From positions 1 to 6,025 of the forward strand of contig JALHNW010000124.1 of assembly GCA_022843345.1 (NCBI GenBank): a stretch of DNA of 6,025 bases. The letters run 5' to 3'. Under the pieces are notes generated by a model that was not told the origin of the DNA, ran no database searches, and worked only from the letters and a program-made list of their open reading frames with translations. The stretch comes from Rubritepida sp. GTDB taxonomy: Bacteria; Pseudomonadota; Alphaproteobacteria; Acetobacterales; Acetobacteraceae. Within the stretch, counting starts at the first letter, position 1, and every line of letters begins with the position of its first letter. A program made the translations under genes and the position numbers. This document shows, one piece after another, positions 1 to 5,170 of this stretch.

Positions 1-1
1 C

Positions 2-244
2 GCCGCCGCCCTGCCCGCGGCGCTGCGCGAGGCGGCCGCGCTGCTGGCCGATGGCCGCCCCGCCACCACCGTGCTGGAAGCGGCCGAGGCGAAGCTGCAC
101 GCGGCCGGGATGGAAACGGACTACCTGGCCTTGGTGGACGGCGCGACGCTGGAGCCGCTGGCGGTTACGGCCCCAGGCGCGCGGCTGCTGGCCGCGATGT
201 GCCTGGGCTCGGTGCGCCTGCTGGACAACTGGCCCGTGGGCTGA
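2..244 (+). CDS. panC: Pantoate--beta-alanine ligase (pantothenate synthetase), C-terminal part
   Basis: PanC condenses (R)-pantoate with beta-alanine, using ATP through a pantoyl-adenylate intermediate, to make pantothenate, the precursor of coenzyme A; it is cytosolic. Only the last 80 codons are present; the start lies left of the window, and the full family length is about 280 residues. The visible part matches the PanC C-terminal domain: a helical stretch rich in Ala and Leu, then TDYLALVDGATLEPL (the family's 'DY..lVD..TLeP' segment), then ARLLAAMCLGSVRLLDN, corresponding to the near-universal 'A...G..RLIDN' ending. The frame ends with TGA at 242-244. It converges on hbd, with a single base (245) between the two stop codons, so any terminator must lie inside the opposing gene. 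No odd residues were seen in this portion. The ATP- and pantoate-binding motifs (HxGH, KMSKS-like) are outside the window. Confidence 0.93.
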   Translation, partial: AAALPAALREAAALLADGRPATTVLEAAEAKLHAAGMETDYLALVDGATLEPLAVTAPGARLLAAMCLGSVRLLDNWPVG

Positions 245-245
245 A

Positions 246-1166
246 TCAGCGCGTGGGAACCGGCGGGTCCTGCGCGTAGTCGTAGAAGCCCTTGCCGGTC
301 TTGCGGCCGTGCCAGCCGGCCTCGACATACTTCACCAGCAGCGGGCAGGGGCGGTACTTGCTGTCCGACAGCCCGTCGTAGAGCACCTGCATGATGCTCA
401 GGCAGGTATCCAGGCCGATGAAGTCCGCCAGTTCCAGCGGGCCCATCGGGTGGTTCGCGCCCAGCTTCATCGCCGTGTCTATCGAGCGGATGTCGCCCAC
501 GCCCTCGTACAGCGCGTAGACCGCCTCGTTGATCATGGGCACCAGGATGCGGTTGACGATGAAGGCCGGGAAGTCCTCGGCCACCGCGGTCTGCTTGCCC
601 AGGCGCTTGGCCAGGGCGTCCACCGCCTGGAAGGTCGGCTCGTCGGTGGCGATGCCGCGGATGATCTCCACCAGCTTCATCACCGGCACCGGGTTCATGA
701 AGTGCATGCCGATGAACTTCTCGGGCCGGTCCGTGCCGGCGCCGAGGCGGGTGATGCTGATGCTGCTCGTGTTGCTCGCCACCATGGCGGAGGGCTTGAG
801 GTGCGGGCACAGCGCCTTGAACACCGCGTGCTTCACCGCCTCCTTCTCGGTGGCGGCCTCCACCACGAAGTCGGTGTCGTGGAAGGAGGCGTAGTCGGTG
901 GAAGTGGTGATGCGCGCCAGCGCGGCGTCACGCTCCTCGGCCGTGATCAGCTTGCGGCCGATCTGGCGCTCCATGTTGCGCGCGATGGTCGCCACCGCCT
1001 TGTCCAGCGCGGCGGGGTTGATGTCCACCATCGCCACCGGCAGCCCGGCCAGGGACGCGACATGGGCGATGCCGTTGCCCATCTGCCCGGCGCCGATGAT
1101 GCCCAGCGTGCGGATCTCGGGCACCTGGACGACGCCCTCGGGCGTGGGGGCGACGCGGATGGTCAT
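246..1166 (-). CDS. hbd: 3-hydroxybutyryl-CoA dehydrogenase
   Basis: Cytosolic 306-aa enzyme of the 3-hydroxyacyl-CoA dehydrogenase family. It interconverts (S)-3-hydroxybutyryl-CoA and acetoacetyl-CoA with NAD(P)(H), in short-chain beta-oxidation and C4/polyhydroxybutyrate metabolism. The N-terminal Rossmann domain carries GAGQMG (25-30) and the ribose-binding Asp48 in AMVDIN. SNTSS (131-135) and GMHFMNPVPVMKLVEII (153-169) hold the catalytic pair His155 and Glu167, spaced 12 apart as in the family. FPAFIVNRIL follows, with conserved Asn205. The C-terminal helical domain has NHPMGPLELADFIGLD and ends in GRKTGKGFYDY. Length is slightly above the usual 280-295 because about 17 residues precede the Rossmann strand. 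The ATG at 1164-1166 is preferred because GGAGA sits 6 bases upstream. It is the last gene of the etfB-etfA group, 49 bases after the 106-aa gene. Enzyme class is certain; chain-length preference is inferred. Confidence 0.95.
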   Translation of the reverse strand: MTIRVAPTPEGVVQVPEIRTLGIIGAGQMGNGIAHVASLAGLPVAMVDINPAALDKAVATIARNMERQIGRKLITAEERDAALARITTSTDYASFHDTDFVVEAATEKEAVKHAVFKALCPHLKPSAMVASNTSSISITRLGAGTDRPEKFIGMHFMNPVPVMKLVEIIRGIATDEPTFQAVDALAKRLGKQTAVAEDFPAFIVNRILVPMINEAVYALYEGVGDIRSIDTAMKLGANHPMGPLELADFIGLDTCLSIMQVLYDGLSDSKYRPCPLLVKYVEAGWHGRKTGKGFYDYAQDPPVPTR

Positions 1167-1172
1167 GTCTTC

Positions 1173-1177
1173 TCTCC
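1173..1177 (-). promoter_or_regulatory. Ribosome binding site of hbd
   Basis: GGAGA on the - strand, six bases before the ATG at 1166-1164. It is one of the clearest Shine-Dalgarno matches in the window. It supports the start that gives the 306-aa protein with its short N-terminal extension, rather than an internal start next to the Rossmann fold. Confidence 0.7.
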
Positions 1178-1215
1178 GTCAACGGGCAGTGGGGCGCAGC
1201 GGGGCGCCAGCTTCG

Positions 1216-1536
1216 TCAGAACCAGCGAAAGCCCTTCGCCATCAGGGCGGCGAGGCCGAGTGCCGAGGCGATGATGGCGCCGAACAGGATGCGGAAGTCG
1301 CGGTCCTGCTTGTCGCGGAGGTCGCGCGCGCCATCCTTCAGCTCCTTCAGCGTCGCGTCGGTGGAGCGGGCGATCTGCTCCAGGACGGCGACGCGCTCGC
1401 GGGTGTCATCGGGCGGCATTCCGCCAACATCGCCTCCGCCGCCGCCGCTTTCAAGCGGCAAGCGCGCCTCGACCTCCCGCCGCGCATCTTCCGCCTCGAC
1501 CAGGCGCAGGTGATCGGGCCGTCGGCTTCCGCTCAT
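1216..1536 (-). CDS. Uncharacterised small protein: polar N-terminus, coiled coil, C-terminal membrane helix
   Basis: I do not recognise this 106-aa protein as a named family. Residues 1-30 are highly charged, followed by a Gly-rich linker (GGGGGDVGG, 31-39). Residues about 43-80 form a charged helix with heptad-like hydrophobics ([20 protein letters not shown]...), a likely coiled coil. Residues 82-100 ([19 protein letters not shown]) are a single hydrophobic segment, and the chain ends KGFRWF. This layout resembles phage XhlA/holin-associated proteins and other small membrane-anchored coiled-coil proteins; that is resemblance of architecture only. The ATG at 1536-1534 overlaps the TGA of the 76-aa gene in an ATGA, indicating translational coupling. 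A shorter version starting at Met40 (ATG at 1419) would keep only the coiled coil and membrane helix. It lies between etfA and hbd, 49 bases before hbd. Existence as a gene is fairly likely; function unknown. Confidence 0.68.
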   Translation of the reverse strand: MSGSRRPDHLRLVEAEDARREVEARLPLESGGGGGDVGGMPPDDTRERVAVLEQIARSTDATLKELKDGARDLRDKQDRDFRILFGAIIASALGLAALMAKGFRWF

Positions 1537-1763
1537 TCAAGGCCATCCAGCACGCCTTTGGCGCGGTTCAACGCATCGAGTGCGCGATTGAACGCGTCGT
1601 CGGCCCGAGTCTTGTCGCCGCTGTCCATTGCGACCTTCAGGTTCGCCACCGCCAGCGCGGCGTCCATCTGCGCGATGGCGAGCTGACGGACGGCATCAAT
1701 CCAGGCCGGAGGCGACTGCTGCCGCAGCAGCGCCTTCGCCAGTGCGTCGGGCGACGGCGTCAT
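1533..1763 (-). CDS. Uncharacterised small helical protein
   Basis: 76-aa protein that I do not recognise. It has no signal peptide, membrane segment or cysteine. The sequence reads as helices: residues 4-15 ([12 protein letters not shown]), then [29 protein letters not shown] (21-49), a short break, and [25 protein letters not shown] (51-75). This could be a helical hairpin, loosely like a single tetratricopeptide-type repeat, but no clear consensus is met. The ATG at 1763-1761 lies five bases after the etfA TAG (1771-1769), with no strong Shine-Dalgarno, so translation probably depends on coupling to etfA. Its stop overlaps the start of the 106-aa gene by four bases. It uses A- or T-ending codons (ATT, GAT, CGT, ACT, AAA, CTT) noticeably more often than its neighbours, which hints at different ancestry. 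A role with the 106-aa membrane protein is inferred from the overlap only. Confidence 0.65.
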   Translation of the reverse strand: MTPSPDALAKALLRQQSPPAWIDAVRQLAIAQMDAALAVANLKVAMDSGDKTRADDAFNRALDALNRAKGVLDGLE

Positions 1764-1768
1764 CGCGC

Positions 1769-2701
1769 CTACTTCGCCAGCTCCGCCTCCAGCTCCGGCA
1801 GCAGCTTGAACAGGTCGCCCACCAGCCCGTAGTCGGCCACCTGGAAGATCGGCGCCTCCTCGTCCTTGTTGATGGCGACGATCACCTTGCTGTCCTTCAT
1901 CCCCGCCAGGTGCTGGATGGCGCCCGAGATGCCGACCGCGATGTACAGCTCCGGCGCCACGATCTTGCCGGTCTGCCCCACCTGGTGGTCGTTGGGCGCG
2001 TAGCCCGCATCCACCGCCGCGCGCGATGCGCCCACGGCCGCGCCCAGCTTGTCGGCGATGCCCTCGATGAGGTGGAAGTTCTCCGCCGAGCCCATGGCGC
2101 GCCCGCCGGAGACGACGACGCGCGCGGCCGTCAGCTCGGGCCGCTCGCTCTTCTGCACCTCGGCGCCGACGAAGCTGCTCTTGCCCTCGCCCGCCACGGC
2201 CGCGATGGACTCCACCGGCGCGGAACCGCCCGTGGCGGCCACGGGGTCGAAGGAGGCGGCGCGGATCGTCAGCACCTTCTTCGCGTCGCTGCTCCGCACG
2301 GTGGCCAGCGCGTTGCCGGCGTAGATGGGGCGCACGAAGGTGTCGGCATCCACCACGCCCGCCACGTCGCTGATCGGCTGCACGTCCAGCAGCGCGGCCA
2401 CGCGCGGCATCACGTTCTTGCCCGCCGCGGATGCCGGGGCCAGCAGGTGCGAGTAGCCGGGGGCCAGCGCCACCAGCAGCGCCGCCACCGGCTCGGCCAG
2501 GCGGTGCGCCAGCGCCGCGTCCTCGGCCAGCAGCACCTTGGCCACGCCGGGCAGGGCGGACGCGGCCGGGGCGGCGGCGGCCGCGCCCTCGCCCACCAGC
2601 AGCAGGTGGATCTCGCCCAGGGACTGCGCGGCGGCGACGGCCGAGCGCGTGGGCTGGGAGACGGCCGAACCGTCGTGGTCGGCGAGGATCAGGACGGCCA
2701 T
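1769..2701 (-). CDS. etfA: Electron transfer flavoprotein subunit alpha
   Basis: Alpha subunit of the soluble EtfAB heterodimer, 310 aa, the usual length. It binds FAD and carries electrons from acyl-CoA dehydrogenases and related flavoenzymes to membrane-bound ETF-ubiquinone oxidoreductase. Residues 3 to about 165 form the N-terminal ETF domain. The C-terminal FAD domain begins at about 187 and shows [10 protein letters not shown] (196-205), [22 protein letters not shown] (225-246) and the ETF-alpha signature [14 protein letters not shown]......VAIN (252-278), with Gln263-His264 in the flavin site. Residues 279-310 finish with the family's [18 protein letters not shown] ending. The ATG at 2701-2699 lies two bases after the etfB TGA, with GAAGGT (2711-2716) inside the etfB end as ribosome binding site. 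That is the classic coupled etfB-etfA order. This is the housekeeping (group I type) ETF by sequence; nothing suggests bifurcation or a nitrogen-fixation role. Confidence 0.97.
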   Translation of the reverse strand: MAVLILADHDGSAVSQPTRSAVAAAQSLGEIHLLLVGEGAAAAAPAASALPGVAKVLLAEDAALAHRLAEPVAALLVALAPGYSHLLAPASAAGKNVMPRVAALLDVQPISDVAGVVDADTFVRPIYAGNALATVRSSDAKKVLTIRAASFDPVAATGGSAPVESIAAVAGEGKSSFVGAEVQKSERPELTAARVVVSGGRAMGSAENFHLIEGIADKLGAAVGASRAAVDAGYAPNDHQVGQTGKIVAPELYIAVGISGAIQHLAGMKDSKVIVAINKDEEAPIFQVADYGLVGDLFKLLPELEAELAK

Positions 2702-2703
2702 GC

Positions 2704-3453
2704 TCAGATCACCTTCGCTTCGTTGCGCAGCTTCGCCACCAGCTCCTGCACGGAACCCACCTTGGCCCCGGCCTGGCGCTTCGCCGGCTCCTCCACCCGC
2801 AGCACGGAAAGGCGGGGGGCGGGGTCCACGCCCAGGTCGGCGGGCTTCACCACCTCGATCGGCTTCTTGCGCGCCTTCATGATGTTGGGCAGCGAGGCGT
2901 AGCGCGGCTCGTTCAGCCGCAGGTCGGCGGTGACGATGGCGGGCAGGGCGAGGCGCACCGTCTCCAGCCCCCCATCCACCTCGCGCGTCACCAGCGCCTC
3001 CTCGCCGCTGACCTCGACCTTGGAGGCGAAGGTGCCCTGCGGCCAGCCCAGCAGCGCCGCCAGCATCTGGCCGGTGGCGTTCATGTCGTCGTCGATGGCC
3101 TGCTTGCCGAGGATGACCAGGGCCGGGCCTTCCTTCTCGACGATGGCCTTGAGGATCTTGGCCACCGCGATCGGCTCCAGCACGCCGTCATGCTCGACCA
3201 GGATGCCGCGGTCGGCGCCCATGGCCAGCGCGGTGCGGATCTGCTCCTGCGCCGCGGCGGGGCCGGCGGAGACGGCGATGATCTCGGTGGCGACGCCCTT
3301 CTCCTTCAGGCGCACCGCCTCCTCGACGGCGATCTCGTCGAAGGGGTTCATGGACATCTTGACGTTGGCGGTCTCGACGCCGGTGTTGTCCGCCTTCACG
3401 CGCACCTTGACGTTGTAGTCCACCACCCGCTTCACGGGGACGAGGAGCTTCAT
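2704..3453 (-). CDS. etfB: Electron transfer flavoprotein subunit beta
   Basis: Beta subunit of EtfAB, 249 aa, the standard length. It binds AMP as a structural cofactor and carries the loop that docks onto acyl-CoA dehydrogenases. The N-terminus [20 protein letters not shown] and [19 protein letters not shown] (33-51) are typical. The AMP-site region is [25 protein letters not shown] (114-138). The ETF-beta signature falls at about 156-177, with Glu158 and Asp160 in TREVDGG and [14 protein letters not shown] following. The recognition loop [16 protein letters not shown] (185-200) contains Leu188, equivalent to the partner-anchoring Leu195 of human ETF-beta. The ATG at 3453-3451 is preceded by GCGGA about 7 bases upstream. 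It is the first gene of the etfB-etfA-small genes-hbd group, 45 bases after the DUF808 gene. No acyl-CoA dehydrogenase or ETF-quinone oxidoreductase gene is in view; they are expected elsewhere. Confidence 0.97.
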   Translation of the reverse strand: MKLLVPVKRVVDYNVKVRVKADNTGVETANVKMSMNPFDEIAVEEAVRLKEKGVATEIIAVSAGPAAAQEQIRTALAMGADRGILVEHDGVLEPIAVAKILKAIVEKEGPALVILGKQAIDDDMNATGQMLAALLGWPQGTFASKVEVSGEEALVTREVDGGLETVRLALPAIVTADLRLNEPRYASLPNIMKARKKPIEVVKPADLGVDPAPRLSVLRVEEPAKRQAGAKVGSVQELVAKLRNEAKVI

Positions 3454-3458
3454 GGGCC

Positions 3459-3498
3459 GTTCCGCCTGCCTTGACTGAGCCTGATATGGGCGCGGAAC
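3459..3498 (-). repeat. Inverted repeat in the etfB leader
   Basis: The 45-base gap between the DUF808 stop and the etfB start contains GTTCCGC at 3498-3492 and its exact complement GCGGAAC at 3465-3459 (read on the - strand). Allowing a two-base bulge, GCC/GGC extends the pairing to ten base pairs around an 18-base loop. The start-proximal arm contains the likely ribosome binding site of etfB (GCGGA), so in RNA the stem could hide it. As DNA it could instead be an operator. There is no T-run, so it does not look like an intrinsic terminator. A seven-base match in this GC-rich sequence could also arise by chance. Confidence 0.35.
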
Positions 3499-4443
3499 CT
3501 ATCTGTGGACCCCCCCGGCGGCAAGGGCCGGGCGGCGCCACGCCTTCCATCCCAGCACCAGCGCCGTCGCCACGCCGCCGGCCAGCAGCCCCAGCACGCC
3601 CGAGCCCGCGGCCATCACCACCCAGCCCAGCAGCCCGCCGCCCAGCGCCGCGCCCCAGCCTGCCAGCAGGTGCTCCGGCCCCGCCAGCCCGTATTCCGCC
3701 AGCCCGTGCAGCAGGATGCCGCCGCCCACCCAGATCATCGCGGCCGTGCCGATGACGGACAGCGCCTTCATCACCGCCGGCATGGCGTGCACCAGGCCGC
3801 GCCCCAGCGGGGCGGATGGCCCGCCGCGCGCCGCCAGCGCCACGCCCGCGTCATCCGCCTTCACCAGCAGGGCGACGGCGCCGTAGACCACGACCGTGAT
3901 GCCCACGCCCACGACCAGCAGCACGGCCGCCTGCGTCCAGAACCTCGCCTCCGGCACGGTGGACAGCGCGATGGCCATGATCTCCGCGCTCAGGATCAGG
4001 TCGGTGCGGATCGCCTGCGCGACCTTCGTGCGCTCCAGCAGCGCGGGGTCCCCGGCGAGGTCCTCCTCCGGGCCGTGGTGGCTCACCAGGCCCAGCGCCT
4101 CCAGCAGCTTCTCCGTGCCCTCGAAGGCCAGGTACAGGCCGCCGGCCATCAGCAGCGGCGTGATGGCCCAGGGCGCGAAGGCGGCGAGCGCCAGGGCGGC
4201 CGGCAGCAGGATCAGCAGCTTGTTGCGGAAGCTGCCCCGGGCGATGGCCCAGATGATCGGCAGCTCGCGCGCCGGGCTCAGCCCCACGACGTAGCGCGGC
4301 GTCACCGCCGCGTCGTCTATGACGATGCCCGCGGCCTTGGCGCCGGCCTTGGCCGCGCCCGCCACCACGTCGTCCAAGCTGGCCGCGGCCAGCTTGGAGA
4401 TGGCGGCGACGTCGTCGAGGAGGGCGAGCAATCCGGTGGCCAT
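3499..4443 (-). CDS. DUF808 (YedI-family) multipass inner-membrane protein
   Basis: 314-aa membrane protein of the DUF808 family, which includes E. coli YedI (about 305 aa); its biochemical function is not established. The N-terminus has the family's LLALLDDVAAISKLAAASLDD (5-25) and VIDDAAVTPRYVVGLSPARELPIIWAIARGSFRNK (41-75). Hydrophobic segments follow at about 76-104 (probably two helices, with the conserved PWAITPLLMAGGLYLAFEGTEK at 91-112), 172-194, 220-247 and 260-298 (probably two). RTDLILSAEIMAIAL (146-160) and TAAMIWVGGGILLHGLAEYG (233-252) are further family hallmarks. The open frame continues upstream, but ATG 4443-4441 is chosen because the family homology begins there, AGGA lies five bases before it, and upstream codons overlap the DNA glycosylase in another frame. 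It follows the glycosylase stop by 7 bases and precedes etfB by 45. Family assignment is firm; no function is claimed. Confidence 0.9.
   Translation of the reverse strand: MATGLLALLDDVAAISKLAAASLDDVVAGAAKAGAKAAGIVIDDAAVTPRYVVGLSPARELPIIWAIARGSFRNKLLILLPAALALAAFAPWAITPLLMAGGLYLAFEGTEKLLEALGLVSHHGPEEDLAGDPALLERTKVAQAIRTDLILSAEIMAIALSTVPEARFWTQAAVLLVVGVGITVVVYGAVALLVKADDAGVALAARGGPSAPLGRGLVHAMPAVMKALSVIGTAAMIWVGGGILLHGLAEYGLAGPEHLLAGWGAALGGGLLGWVVMAAGSGVLGLLAGGVATALVLGWKAWRRPALAAGGVHR
4373..4398. repeat. Perfect 26-bp palindrome inside the DUF808 gene
   Basis: The half-site TCCAAGCTGGCCG is followed directly by its exact reverse complement CGGCCAGCTTGGA, with no spacer and a CCGCGG centre; symmetry breaks on both flanks. 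It spans codons 16-24 of the DUF808 gene (Ser-Lys-Leu-Ala-Ala-Ala-Ser-Leu-Asp). In mRNA it could fold into a hairpin of about 11 base pairs soon after the start codon; as DNA it is a symmetric site. The symmetry is directly visible; any function is unknown and it may be a coincidence of codon choice. Confidence 0.8.
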
Positions 4444-4448
4444 GCGCG

Positions 4449-4452
4449 TCCT
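4449..4452 (-). promoter_or_regulatory. Ribosome binding site of the DUF808 gene
   Basis: AGGA on the - strand, five bases before the ATG at 4443-4441 and overlapping the TAG stop of the upstream DNA glycosylase gene. It fixes the start of the DUF808 gene at 4443, against the longer open frame reaching to 4932, and suggests coupled translation of the two genes. Confidence 0.65.
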
Positions 4453-5146
4453 AACCCTGGGGCGGCGACAAGGTTTGCGCGCCATGGGGGCAGAGGTCCA
4501 GCACCGCGCAGTCCCGGCATGCGGGGCGGTGGAAGTGGCACGTCCGCTGCCCGTGCCGCATGAACACCTGGTGGTCGTCATACACCATCTGCGCGTCCCA
4601 TTCCGCCGGCAGCAGCGCCTCCAGCACCCGGTGCGCCGGGCCGACCGCGAGGTTGGCCGGGATGATGCCCAGCCGCTGCGCCACGCGGTGGTGGTGGCTG
4701 TCCACCGGCAACGCCCGCCCGCGCAGGGCGGAGAAGGACAGCACCGCCGCCGCCGTCTTCGGCCCCACGCCGGGCAAGGCTTGCAGCCAGGCGCGGGCGT
4801 CCGCGGTATCCATCGCCGCCAGGTGGTCCAGATCCAGCGCGCCCCGCGCCTCGGTGATGGCGCGCAGGGTGCGTTGCAGGGCGGGCGCCTTGGCCTCGGG
4901 CCAGGTGCAGGGGGACAGGGCGTCCTGCACATGGGCCGTGTCGGCGTCGCGCACCGCCTCCCAGCCGGGGAAGCGCTCGCGCAGGTTCATGAAGGCGCGG
5001 CGGCTGTCGGCGTTGCGGGTGCGGTGGGACAGCAGGGAGGACACCAGCTCGTCCAGCGGCGACAGCGCGTGGTGGTAGGTGATCGGGCAGCCGAAGACGC
5101 CGCACAGGCGGCGATGCACCTCCAGCAGCTTCGCCTGCGGCTCCAT
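4451..5146 (-). CDS. Endonuclease III (Nth)-like HhH-GPD DNA glycosylase with [4Fe-4S] cluster
   Basis: 231-aa protein of the helix-hairpin-helix GPD superfamily, close in size to E. coli Nth (211 aa). Such enzymes excise oxidised pyrimidines and nick abasic sites in base-excision repair. Numbering from the ATG: the hairpin LQALPGVGPKTAAAVL (121-136) contains Lys130, matching the catalytic Lys120 of Nth. LPVDSHHHRV (146-155) contains Asp149, matching Asp138. The C-terminal cluster ligands are Cys203, 210, 213 and 219, in the exact C-x6-C-x2-C-x5-C spacing. The Nth motif LSAQATD is replaced by LSHRTRN (39-45), so the residue that wedges into the DNA helix differs; this may be a divergent paralogue rather than the main Nth. 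The start is uncertain: ATG at 5146-5144, or TTG at 5158-5156 (235 aa); neither has a good Shine-Dalgarno. It lies 24 bases after the Bug gene and 7 before the DUF808 gene. Confidence 0.87.
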   Translation of the reverse strand: MEPQAKLLEVHRRLCGVFGCPITYHHALSPLDELVSSLLSHRTRNADSRRAFMNLRERFPGWEAVRDADTAHVQDALSPCTWPEAKAPALQRTLRAITEARGALDLDHLAAMDTADARAWLQALPGVGPKTAAAVLSFSALRGRALPVDSHHHRVAQRLGIIPANLAVGPAHRVLEALLPAEWDAQMVYDDHQVFMRHGQRTCHFHRPACRDCAVLDLCPHGAQTLSPPQG

Positions 5147-5170
5147 GACCGCAGGCAACGCGCGGGCCGC

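Noticed and set aside
51..1274. 407-aa open frame on the + strand, opposite hbd
   Set aside because: It is a GC-bias shadow: His/Arg/Gly/Val-rich with no family features, overlapping the end of panC and running antisense to a clearly recognised hbd.
1628..2902. 424-aa open frame on the + strand opposite etfA and the etfB end
   Set aside because: Composition is typical of an antisense shadow, and it spans parts of several confidently identified - strand genes.
2431..3474. 347-aa + strand open frame opposite etfB
   Set aside because: Low-complexity Pro/Arg/Ala then His/Leu-rich translation without motifs; antisense to a complete, well-conserved etfB.
3471..3490. Possible + strand promoter (TTGACT followed by GATATG) in the etfB leader
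   Set aside because: The spacing between the hexamer-like elements is far too short for a sigma-70 promoter, and no + strand gene lies downstream.
4331..4356. Repeated GGCCTTGG units in the DUF808 gene
   Set aside because: Explained by the Ala-Lys-Ala-Gly-Ala-Lys-Ala-Ala coding sequence using the same codons; no sign of a mobile or regulatory repeat.
3505..4563. 352-aa + strand open frame opposite the DUF808 gene
   Set aside because: Gln/Arg/His-rich shadow translation; the - strand frame carries conserved DUF808 motifs and membrane helices.
4444..4932. N-terminal extension of the DUF808 frame to a start at 4932 (477 aa)
   Set aside because: The extra 163 residues are Pro/Arg/Cys-rich, overlap the glycosylase gene out of frame and precede the family's normal N-terminus; ATG 4443 has a Shine-Dalgarno.
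5147..5158. TTG start for the glycosylase, adding four residues
   Set aside because: Not excluded, but ATG at 5146 is the more usual start codon and the added residues match nothing; neither start has a strong ribosome binding site.
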